In this document: one piece after another, positions 1-5,565 of the stretch
Layout: each line of letters opens with the position of its first letter
How positions within the stretch are numbered: the first letter of the stretch is position 1
Assembly (NCBI GenBank): GCA_021767625.1
Contig: JAASTB010000035.1
Location: forward strand, 1 to 12,500
Origin: Wenzhouxiangella sp.
GTDB taxonomy: Bacteria > Pseudomonadota > Gammaproteobacteria > Xanthomonadales > Wenzhouxiangellaceae
Direction of reading: 5' to 3'
DNA: 12,500 bases
Position numbers and translations under genes: made by a program
Notes under the pieces: model-generated
What the model was told of the DNA's origin: nothing
Seen by the model: the letters and a program-made list of their open reading frames with translations, nothing else
Database searches by the model: none

Positions 1-176
1 AAGTGGCGCATCGCCGAGAGCACCAGAGCGATCTTCTTGGCGTGGTGCCAGACATAGCCGGTCTCGTTGGCGAGCTCGCCCATGATGAGCCGGTCGCGCC
101 GCGGATCCAGCGCCTCGCAGACCGGGTTGGGCCAGTGCAGCTGGTCGCCGCAGATCAGGCCGAGACGGATACCCAT
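1..176 (-). CDS. Photolyase-related protein (COG3046 / FeS-BCP type), 5' part only
   Basis: The first 58 codons are visible and the gene runs off the left edge. The translation opens MGIRLGLICGDQLHW and continues with LIMGELANETGYVWHHAKKIAL and SAMRH. This is the N-terminal signature of the cryptochrome/photolyase-related family of bacterial (6-4) photolyases: a GDQL motif, then a strand ending in E-x-x-x-E-T-x-Y-V-x-H-H-x-x-K, then an AMRH helix, all in the antenna-binding Rossmann-like domain. Known members bind FAD and an iron-sulfur cluster and repair UV damage. The C-terminal catalytic half and the cluster cysteines lie outside the window, so activity cannot be judged. The ATG at 176 is chosen because the family motif begins a few residues after it; an ATG at 190 is out of frame. 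The gene is divergent from the metX-like operon across a 127-base gap. Confidence 0.8.
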   Translation of the reverse strand, partial: MGIRLGLICGDQLHWPNPVCEALDPRRDRLIMGELANETGYVWHHAKKIALVLSAMRH

Positions 177-213
177 GCCGGTTTTCCCATATTGAAGACT
201 CGCGCACGCTATC

Positions 214-235
214 ACGGCCCGCGTGCCCGGGCCGT
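214..235. repeat. Perfect 8-bp inverted repeat between divergent genes
   Basis: The arms ACGGCCCG (214-221) and CGGGCCGT (228-235) are exact reverse complements around a 6-base loop. After one C:C mismatch on each side, two further pairs can form (AT at 211-212 with AT at 237-238). The hairpin sits between the photolyase-related start at 176 and the metX-like start at 304. No T-run follows on either strand, so it does not look like an intrinsic terminator. It could be a 5'-leader structure of the leftward gene or a regulator site. Confidence 0.45.
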
Positions 236-268
236 CATGCCGCCACCATGCCCGATTCGGGAATGCGT

Positions 269-276
269 TATAGAAT
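269..276 (+). promoter_or_regulatory. Possible -10 region of the metX-like operon
   Basis: The AT-rich octamer TATAGAAT (containing TATAGA and TAGAAT) lies 27 bases before the ATG at 304, in otherwise GC-rich DNA. Transcription would begin near 282 and leave a leader of about 20 bases carrying the GAGAG Shine-Dalgarno-like sequence at 294-298. No convincing -35 box lies 16-18 bases upstream, so the call is weak. I see no SAM-type riboswitch in this short leader. Confidence 0.35.
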
Positions 277-303
277 GGGCGTTTTAGACCATTGAGAGTT
301 CGC

Positions 304-1389
304 ATGGGTCCGGCCACCCACTATTTCGACCTCGAGCAACCGTTTCCGCTCTACCGCGGCGGGCGCCTGCCTCACGTGCGCCTGGCCTGGGAATCCTGGG
401 GCGTGCTCGACGCCGACAAGTCCAACGCCGTACTGATCTTCACGGGGCTGTCGCCCGGGGCGCACGCCGCCTCCAGCGCACAGGACCCCGAGCCGGGATG
501 GTGGGAAGGCATGATCGGCCCCGGCAAGTACATCGATACCGACCGCTATTTCGTGCTCTGCGTCAACTCGCTCGGCTCCTGCATGGGCTCGACCGGCCCG
601 GCCAGCATCAATCCCGAAACCGGCAAGCCGTGGCGCCTGGCCTTTCCCGAGCTGGCCATCGAGGACATCGCGCGCGCCACGCGCCTGGTGGTCGAACACC
701 TGGGCATCGAGACCCTGCACGCGGTGATCGGCCCGTCTATGGGCGGGCTGACCGCGCTGGCCTGGCTCAAGCAATACCCGCAGAGCGCGCGCAAGCTGGC
801 GCTGATCTCGACGGCCTGCTCGGCCACGCCGATGGCCATTGCCATTCGCTCGTTGCAGCGCGAAGCGATCGTCACCGACCGCAATTTCCGCGACGGCAAC
901 TACACCGAGGACGACTGGCCGGAAGTCGGCATGCGCCTGGCCCGAAAGCTGGGCATGATCTCGTATCGCTCGGCCACCGAATGGCAGCAGCGCTTCGGCC
1001 GCCAGAGCCAGGACTACTTTCCGCCAACGCTGTTCGGCATGCGCTTCGCGGTCGAATCCTACCTGGAGACCCACGCACGCAAGTTCGTCGGCCAGTTCGA
1101 TCCCTGCAGTTACCTGTACCTGTCGCGGGCCATGGACAATTTCGACTTCTGCGACAGTTCGGAGACGCTCAAGCGCATGTTCGATCGCTGTTTTTCGGGC
1201 GAGGCGCTCGTGCTGGGCGTCAAGACGGATATCCTGTTTCCGCTGACACAGCAAAAGGACCTGGCCGCGGCCCTGGAGGCCAGCGGAAACGACGTCACCT
1301 ACCAGGCGCTGCCCTCCGTCCAGGGACACGACGCCTTCCTGGCCGACGTCCCGACATTTGGCAAACCGATCAGGAAGTGGTTGCAATGA
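304..1389 (+). CDS. metX: MetX-family acyltransferase, probably serine (or homoserine) O-succinyltransferase
   Basis: This 361-residue alpha/beta-hydrolase acyltransferase is of normal family length. The nucleophile elbow is GPSMGG (Ser145), with the acid Asp309 in VKTDILFP and the base His342 in QGHDAF. Family members move an acyl group from acyl-CoA to the hydroxyl of homoserine (methionine route) or, in a Xanthomonadales branch, of serine (O-succinylserine for cysteine synthesis). The blocks GLSPGAH (48-54), CVNSLGSCMGSTGP (86-99) and IRSLQREAI (181-189), and FDPCSYLYLSRAMD near 265-278, resemble the serine O-succinyltransferase branch as I remember it more than classical homoserine acetyltransferases. 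That subgroup call is inference. ATG 304 is preferred over the in-frame TTG 292 because GAGAG at 294-298 is placed for it. The stop overlaps the next start as ATGA, so the two genes are probably translationally coupled. Confidence 0.9.
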   Translation: MGPATHYFDLEQPFPLYRGGRLPHVRLAWESWGVLDADKSNAVLIFTGLSPGAHAASSAQDPEPGWWEGMIGPGKYIDTDRYFVLCVNSLGSCMGSTGPASINPETGKPWRLAFPELAIEDIARATRLVVEHLGIETLHAVIGPSMGGLTALAWLKQYPQSARKLALISTACSATPMAIAIRSLQREAIVTDRNFRDGNYTEDDWPEVGMRLARKLGMISYRSATEWQQRFGRQSQDYFPPTLFGMRFAVESYLETHARKFVGQFDPCSYLYLSRAMDNFDFCDSSETLKRMFDRCFSGEALVLGVKTDILFPLTQQKDLAAALEASGNDVTYQALPSVQGHDAFLADVPTFGKPIRKWLQ

Positions 1390-1958
1390 CGCTTGAATTC
1401 CCCGGAAAGTCGCGAATGATCGAGAAGATCCATCGCGCCGTATCGGCCGATTGCGCCGAAGACATCACCGAAAACCTGCGCCGCTGCCTGTGCGAGCTGG
1501 TGGCCGACGAAAGCATCCAGTTGCCCGACTGCGTCTACGAGTACAGCGCGGACCACTACTGCCGCAGGCTGCTGCACCAGGACGAGGAACTGGGCTACAC
1601 GGTGCTGGCCATGACCTGGGGACCCGGACAGGGCACGCCACTGCACGACCACGCCGGAATGTGGTGCGTCGAGGCGGTCTGGCACGGCGAAATCGAAGTC
1701 GTTCAGTACGAACTGGTCGAGCGCGGCAGCGACGAATTCAGGCTGGAACCGCGCACCACGATGCGAACGGGCGTGGGGAGCGCGGGCAGCCTGATCCCGC
1801 CCCACGAGCACCACACCATCGCCAATCCGAGCGAGGACGAGCCAGCCATCACCATCCACATCTACTCGGGGGTCATGGACGAGTGCTGCGTGTTCAAGCC
1901 CGTCGAGGGCCACTGGTACCGCCCGAAGCCGACCCCCTTGAGCCTCGACTCGGACTAG
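1386..1958 (+). CDS. Cysteine dioxygenase type I family (thiol dioxygenase, cupin)
   Basis: This 190-residue single-domain cupin oxidises a small thiol with O2 using non-haem Fe(II); cysteine to cysteine sulfinate is the standard reaction. The iron ligands are His87 and His89 (PLHDHAG) and His143 (HHTIAN). Arg60 in YCRRLL matches the carboxylate-binding Arg of true cysteine dioxygenases rather than the Gln of 3-mercaptopropionate dioxygenases. Thr156, His158 and Tyr160 (ITIHIYS) match the Ser-His-Tyr relay. Cys94 (HDHAGMWC) aligns with the cysteine that is cross-linked to this Tyr in animal enzymes. The C-terminal part, DEPAITIHIYS to VEGHWYRP, also follows the animal pattern. The start overlaps the acyltransferase stop by 4 bases, with AGGA at 1372-1375 inside the upstream gene. 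The substrate is inferred; another thiol made from the neighbouring enzyme's product is possible. Confidence 0.88.
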   Translation: MTLEFPGKSRMIEKIHRAVSADCAEDITENLRRCLCELVADESIQLPDCVYEYSADHYCRRLLHQDEELGYTVLAMTWGPGQGTPLHDHAGMWCVEAVWHGEIEVVQYELVERGSDEFRLEPRTTMRTGVGSAGSLIPPHEHHTIANPSEDEPAITIHIYSGVMDECCVFKPVEGHWYRPKPTPLSLDSD

Positions 1959-1984
1959 ACAAACCGAACGGCCGCACAGACAAT
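1956..1984 (+). promoter_or_regulatory. Candidate promoter for tRNA-Leu
   Basis: TAGACA (1956-1961, five of six matches to the -35 consensus and starting at the dioxygenase stop codon) is followed after exactly 17 bases by GACAAT (1979-1984, four of six). Transcription would begin near 1991, about 17 bases before the tRNA. The tRNA could also be read through from the metX-like operon. Confidence 0.4.
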
Positions 1985-2007
1985 AAGCATCCTTTGCTGA
2001 CTGGCAA

Positions 2008-2094
2008 GCCGGGATGGCGGAACTGGTAGACGCGACGGACTCAAAATCCGTTTGCCGAAAGGCAGTGCGGGTTCGATTCCCGCTCCCGGCACCA
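2008..2094 (+). tRNA. tRNA-Leu (anticodon CAA)
   Basis: This is an 87-base class II tRNA with encoded CCA. The acceptor arms GCCGGGA and TCCCGGC pair perfectly. The anticodon stem ACGGA/TCCGT encloses the loop CTCAAAA, putting the anticodon CAA at 2042-2044. A long variable arm (about 2052-2066, GCC/GGC stem) and the T-arm GCGGGTTCGATTCCCGC follow. It reads UUG codons. It ends 13 bases before the stop codon of the convergent sqr gene, with no visible terminator between them. Confidence 0.97.
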
Positions 2095-2107
2095 CCCCTT
2101 GTGCATC

Positions 2108-3385
2108 TTACTTCCCGGTCAGGCGCGTGATTCCCAGGGCCTTTAGCACGTAGCGCTCGTAGACGGGCTCGGCGTGGCCCTTGCGCACCTTTCGCAGGAA
2201 GTATTTCTCGAAGGCGATCTTGGCCCAGTGCACCCACTTGCCCTGCTTGGCCCAGGTGACGTTGCGCGGCGGGATCTGCGGCAGGGCGACGAAAGCCACC
2301 CCGGAATCCCCGAGATCGGCCAGGCAGATGGCGTTCCAGGTCGCTTGCGACTCGACCGGCTTGCCCTCGATATCGGCGGCGATGTTGTGGACGATCGCCG
2401 TGATCATCGATTCGATCATGTACCCGGTCTTCGGCGCCCCCACCGGCAGCGGGGTTTCCTCCACAGGCGGGATGGCCACGCACACGCCGGCCGAGTAGAT
2501 ATTGGGGTAGTTGGGGTTGCGCTGGTAGGCATCGATGTTGACGAAACCCTTGGGGTTGCACAGGCCCTCGGTTTCGGCCACCGCGGGCACGCCACGGAAG
2601 GACGGCAGCATCATCGCGAAATTGAACGGCAGCTCCTGGCTGCGGCGGTCCTCACCGTCTTCGTTGACTTCGGTGATATGGATGGCGTCGGCCTCGACGC
2701 GATCGACGCGCGCATTGGTGACCCAGCGGATATGGCGCTCGCGAAGCTCGTGTTCCATCAGGCTCTTGGAGTCGCCGACGCCCCCGAGGCCGAGATGTCC
2801 GATATACGGTTCGCTGGTCACGAAGGTGATCGGCACCTTGTCGCGCAGCTTGCGCTTGCGCAGGTCGGCATCGACGATCATCGCGAATTCGTAGGCCGGC
2901 CCGAAGCAGCTAGCGCCCTGGACCGCGCCGATCACGATCGGGCCGGGATTCTCCAGGAATTGCTGGTAATCCGACCAGGCTTTCTCGGCATGCTCGAGCG
3001 TGCAGATCGAATGGGTGTGCCCGGATTCCGGCCCCAGCCCCTCGATGGCGTCGAAAGCCAGTTCGGGTCCGGTCGTGATGACCAGGTAATCGTACTCGAG
3101 CGAGTCGCCGCCGGACAGTTCGACCGCCCGACCCTCGGGATCGATCCGGCTGACCGTATCGTGCACGAAGCGGATGCCGCGCTTTTCCATCGGCCCGGCC
3201 AGGTCGACGGTGATTGCTTCGGCGTCCCGCCAACCCACCGCCACCCAGGGATTGGACGGCACGAACTGGAAATACGGCTGGGCGCCGACGACGGTGATTT
3301 CGTGGGCCGAGCCCAACTGGTCGCGCAATTCATAGGCTGCCGGTACGCCGCCGATGCCGGCGCCGATGATGACGATTCTGGCCAT
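2108..3385 (-). CDS. sqr: Type I sulfide:quinone oxidoreductase
   Basis: This 425-residue FAD enzyme oxidises sulfide to polysulfide or sulfane sulfur and passes electrons to the quinone pool at the cytoplasmic face of the membrane. The N-terminal FAD fold GAGIGGVPAAYEL (8-20) is clear. The three redox cysteines known from the Acidithiobacillus enzyme are present: Cys128 (HSICTLEHAE), Cys160 (GASCFGPAYEF) and Cys354 (WNAICLADLGD). SEPYIGHLGLGGVGDSK (191-207), the GAPKTGYMIESM block (317-328) and the C-terminal amphipathic region (WVHWAKIAFEKYFLRK), which anchors the protein to the membrane, also match that subgroup closely. It has no signal peptide and is full length. The start at 3385 has a strong GAGGAGGAG ribosome site. 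The gene is monocistronic, convergent with tRNA-Leu, and preceded by its own promoter and operator-like palindrome. Confidence 0.95.
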   Translation of the reverse strand: MARIVIIGAGIGGVPAAYELRDQLGSAHEITVVGAQPYFQFVPSNPWVAVGWRDAEAITVDLAGPMEKRGIRFVHDTVSRIDPEGRAVELSGGDSLEYDYLVITTGPELAFDAIEGLGPESGHTHSICTLEHAEKAWSDYQQFLENPGPIVIGAVQGASCFGPAYEFAMIVDADLRKRKLRDKVPITFVTSEPYIGHLGLGGVGDSKSLMEHELRERHIRWVTNARVDRVEADAIHITEVNEDGEDRRSQELPFNFAMMLPSFRGVPAVAETEGLCNPKGFVNIDAYQRNPNYPNIYSAGVCVAIPPVEETPLPVGAPKTGYMIESMITAIVHNIAADIEGKPVESQATWNAICLADLGDSGVAFVALPQIPPRNVTWAKQGKWVHWAKIAFEKYFLRKVRKGHAEPVYERYVLKALGITRLTGK

Positions 3386-3388
3386 GGT

Positions 3389-3397
3389 CTCCTCCTC
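3389..3397 (-). promoter_or_regulatory. Strong Shine-Dalgarno of sqr
   Basis: On the - strand, GAGGAGGAG lies 3 bases before the ATG at 3385 counted from its near edge, or about 6 bases from the better core AGGAGG. It fixes the start codon and suggests high translation, in contrast with the weaker sites of neighbouring genes. Confidence 0.7.
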
Positions 3398-3456
3398 GAT
3401 GTCGGGGCACGCGCCGGGAGCCCGTGGGCGAGCGGCGCAAAAACCCTTTAATATCC

Positions 3457-3486
3457 TGTTTAGCTAATATAAGACTTTGCTAAACA
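3457..3486. promoter_or_regulatory. Inverted repeat over the sqr promoter, probable operator
   Basis: The arms TGTTTAGC (3457-3464) and GCTAAACA (3479-3486) are perfect reverse complements separated by 14 bases. Equivalent arm positions are 22 bp apart, about two helical turns, as expected for a dimeric repressor reading one DNA face. The arms flank the -10 box. In other proteobacteria sqr genes are repressed by ArsR-family persulfide sensors (SqrR/BigR); a regulator of that kind is inferred here, but no regulator gene is in the window. A direct repeat TAATAT at 3449 and 3465 also lies here. Confidence 0.6.
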
Positions 3487-3494
3487 AGAAGCAA
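3466..3494 (-). promoter_or_regulatory. sigma70-type promoter of sqr
   Basis: Read on the - strand, TTGCTT (3489-3494) is followed after exactly 17 bases by TATATT (3466-3471). Each box is a good match to the consensus, in an AT-rich island within GC-rich DNA. Transcription would begin near 3459 and give a leader of about 75 bases. The -10 box and most of the spacer lie inside the inverted repeat at 3457-3486, so a bound protein would block RNA polymerase. Confidence 0.7.
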
Positions 3495-3533
3495 GCAGGA
3501 GGGGCCAGGGTGGCGATGCGGTCGAGAATTGTC

Positions 3534-3557
3534 GCCCCGGGCCGGGCGGCCCGGGGC
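3534..3557 (-). terminator. GC hairpin after the SUMF-domain gene
   Basis: GCCCCGGGCC (3534-3543) and GGCCCGGGGC (3548-3557) form a perfect 10-bp stem with a 4-base loop, starting 17 bases beyond the stop codon of the - strand gene at 3575. On the - strand the stem is followed by GACAATTCTC, which is only a poor U-tract. It probably ends or protects that transcript and insulates sqr from read-through; termination may be inefficient. Confidence 0.6.
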
Positions 3558-3574
3558 GTGGAAGGCAATCGAAC

Positions 3575-5407
3575 CTACAGGTCGCGCGCGACGCGAAAGC
3601 CCACGCGCATGTCGGTACTGGCCGTGGAACTGGAAATCCGGAAGGCCGAACGCGACATCGACGGCGTGCTCGACCAGGAAGCGCCCTTGATCACGCGCCG
3701 TTCGCAGCCGGGATTGACCCAGGCCGAGCCGTCGTCCGGCGCACGCACGAAGCTGTCGTGCCAGCAGTCCTCGACCCACTCCATGACGTTGCCGCCCATG
3801 TCGTTGAGTTCGAAGGGATTGCGCATCAGGGTGCCGACCGGCGCGGGCCCCCAATGGCCGTCCGAGTAGCGGCGGAAAGCCACGTTCCAGCGCGCGCCCG
3901 TCGGCGAGACGTCGCGGTCGCCGGTGACGTTCTCCATGTCGTTCTCCGGCGGCGAGCCGTCGCCCCACCAGTAGGGCGTCTGCGTGCCAGCACGCAGCGC
4001 GTACTCGAACTCGGCTTCCGAGGGCAGGCGATAGCTGCGGCCGGTTTCCTGCGAGAGCCATTCGACATAGGCGTTGGCGTCGCGCCAGGAGATATGGATC
4101 ACCGGCAGGTTGTCGTCGGCCTCGGCGCCCGAATAGTCGAGCCGCCAGTTGACTTCGCTGCGCTCGTCCATGCGCCCGGTGTCCAGGTCGTAGACCCTGG
4201 ACGCACCGGAAATCTCGGCGTCGGTGCGATAGCCGGTTGCATTCACGAATTCGGCGAACTGGCCGACCGTGACTTCGGTACGAGAAAGCGCGAAGCCGCG
4301 ATCGAAGGTGACGCGATGCTGCGGCCCTTCATTGGCCATGCGATCATCCTCGTCCTCGGGCGAGCCCATCATGAAGCTGCCGGCCGGCAGAACGACCATT
4401 TCCGGGCCCGAACGGCCCAGGCGTTCGACCTGGTCGCTGAAGACCTGGCCTGGCTCGAAGCTTCCATACAGGCGCGCGTCGGCCAGGGAGGCCTGCAGCC
4501 CCTCGACCCGTTCGCGATCGTGGCCCAGCGCCACCAGTTCGGTGATGGCTTCCTCGGCCTGGTCGTAGCGCCCCTCGTCGATGTGCGTGAGCACGGACTG
4601 GTGAAGCTCCTCTATGTGACGCTCCCGGAACTGCGCGATGCTGTCGCGCGCCTCGGCAACCGCTTCCGGCGACTCGTGGACGCCTTCGGCCTGGACCAGT
4701 CGGGCCTCGGCGCCTTCGAAATCCAGGTCCTCGCGCGCCATCGATACGGCGTCGGCAACGATGGCCTGGTGCGTTTCAACCAGCCCGGCCTGTGCCGTCT
4801 CGTTGCCGGGCTCAATCTCGAGCACCTGGGCGAACAGCTCGGCCGCGTTGTCGCCGGCCGGCTCGGTCAGGCGACCGGCGTCGAGCGCGGCTGTGGCCTG
4901 CTCGAGGGTCTGCCCGATGGAATTCTCACGTTCGACTGCCGCCTGGACCTCAGCGATGACGGCGCGCTCCGGCTGGACTTCGGCCACCACCCCGGCCAAT
5001 TGCTGGGCCAGTGCGAGATCACCCTGGGCCAGCGCCTCGTCGATATCGGCCTCGACCTGGTCGAGAAGATCGCTGATGGCATCGAGGGTTGCCTGATCGT
5101 TGGGCACGAACGCCCTCTGGCGAAGCAGCCTCTGCAGTTCCGCATCCTGCTCGGGATCGGGCAGGCTCACTTCCGGTACATCTTCGACCGGCTGTGCTGG
5201 CATATCGAGATTCTCGAAGTCGATGTCGAACTCGTCGGTATCCGAGCCCACCATGTCGCCCAGCCGGCGAACCCGCCGTTGCTCTTCCGATTCCTCGGCC
5301 TGCGCCTCGGCTTCGGCCCCTTCCGTCGACCCGGACTCGTCCTGGGCATGGACGGCCCAGGAAGCGAGCATCAGGACAACGCTCGTTGCAAACAGCAGAA
5401 ATCTCAT
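3575..5407 (-). CDS. Exported acidic protein with helical repeats and a C-terminal SUMF/FGE-like domain
   Basis: The protein has 610 residues. Residues 1-21 are a signal peptide (MRFLLFATSVVLMLASWAVHA, cleavage before QDE). Residues 22-90 are very acidic and low complexity. Residues 90-315 are Ala/Glu/Leu-rich helices resembling TPR or coiled-coil repeats. Residues 335-610 form a sulfatase-modifying-factor domain: EMVVLPAGSFMMGSP, TEVTVGQFAEFVN, LPVIHISWRDANAYVEWLS, YRLPSEAEFEYALRAG, NPFELNDMGGNVMEWVEDCW, RVIKGASW and RVGFRVARDL. Formylglycine-generating enzymes carry two catalytic cysteines after the last GGSW-like motif; here that stretch (576-590) has only serines. The whole protein contains just Cys548 and Cys568, possibly a disulfide. 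It is therefore not a canonical FGE and its function is unknown. The start at 5407 is preferred over upstream in-frame codons because it gives the signal peptide and has AGGAG at 5419-5423. Confidence 0.88.
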   Translation of the reverse strand: MRFLLFATSVVLMLASWAVHAQDESGSTEGAEAEAQAEESEEQRRVRRLGDMVGSDTDEFDIDFENLDMPAQPVEDVPEVSLPDPEQDAELQRLLRQRAFVPNDQATLDAISDLLDQVEADIDEALAQGDLALAQQLAGVVAEVQPERAVIAEVQAAVERENSIGQTLEQATAALDAGRLTEPAGDNAAELFAQVLEIEPGNETAQAGLVETHQAIVADAVSMAREDLDFEGAEARLVQAEGVHESPEAVAEARDSIAQFRERHIEELHQSVLTHIDEGRYDQAEEAITELVALGHDRERVEGLQASLADARLYGSFEPGQVFSDQVERLGRSGPEMVVLPAGSFMMGSPEDEDDRMANEGPQHRVTFDRGFALSRTEVTVGQFAEFVNATGYRTDAEISGASRVYDLDTGRMDERSEVNWRLDYSGAEADDNLPVIHISWRDANAYVEWLSQETGRSYRLPSEAEFEYALRAGTQTPYWWGDGSPPENDMENVTGDRDVSPTGARWNVAFRRYSDGHWGPAPVGTLMRNPFELNDMGGNVMEWVEDCWHDSFVRAPDDGSAWVNPGCERRVIKGASWSSTPSMSRSAFRISSSTASTDMRVGFRVARDL

Positions 5408-5510
5408 CTGAATCACAGCTCCTGTTGCTGGTAGAAATGAAGGATCGGCGCTTCCCTTTGAGGCTGTCCCCTGCCCGCTCGTACCGGCAGGCACACCGAC
5501 CGAATGTGTG

Positions 5511-5539
5511 AAAATAGCGTATCGAGACGCCTGCGACAA
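5511..5539 (-). promoter_or_regulatory. Candidate promoter of the SUMF-domain gene, overlapping a possible rnd promoter
   Basis: On the - strand TTGTCG (5534-5539) is followed after 17 bases by TATTTT (5511-5516). Transcription would begin near 5504, leaving a leader of about 97 bases. On the + strand the same spot reads TGTGAAAAT (5507-5515), a weak extended -10 that could serve rnd. The 158-base gap between the divergent genes holds nothing else that I can recognise. Confidence 0.4.
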
Positions 5540-5553
5540 CCACCGGCCCCAAC

Positions 5554-5558
5554 GGAGA
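5554..5558 (+). promoter_or_regulatory. Shine-Dalgarno that supports the TTG start of rnd
   Basis: GGAGA lies 7 bases before the TTG at 5566, ideal spacing. There is no nearby in-frame ATG before the conserved exonuclease motif, so this site decides the start. Confidence 0.55.
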
Positions 5559-5565
5559 ACGACCA

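Noticed and set aside
177..303. SAM riboswitch ahead of the metX-like gene
   Set aside because: The leader after the likely start site is only about 20 bases, and I see no SAM-riboswitch pattern. This fits a role outside methionine synthesis but does not prove it.
268..1386. Open frame on the - strand opposite the acyltransferase gene
   Set aside because: Antisense shadow with no family motifs; the + strand frame has a full catalytic triad.
498..1958. A single + strand frame apparently fusing an upstream segment to the dioxygenase
   Set aside because: The part before 1386 is an Arg/Gly/Pro-rich out-of-frame reading of the acyltransferase gene. The dioxygenase starts at the ATGA overlap.
1299..2561. 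Open frame on the - strand running through tRNA-Leu, the dioxygenase and part of sqr
   Set aside because: It crosses a clear tRNA gene and is antisense or out of frame to two well-supported genes.
3758..5434. Long + strand open frame opposite the SUMF-domain gene
   Set aside because: It has no recognisable domain, and the - strand frame has a signal peptide and clear SUMF motifs.
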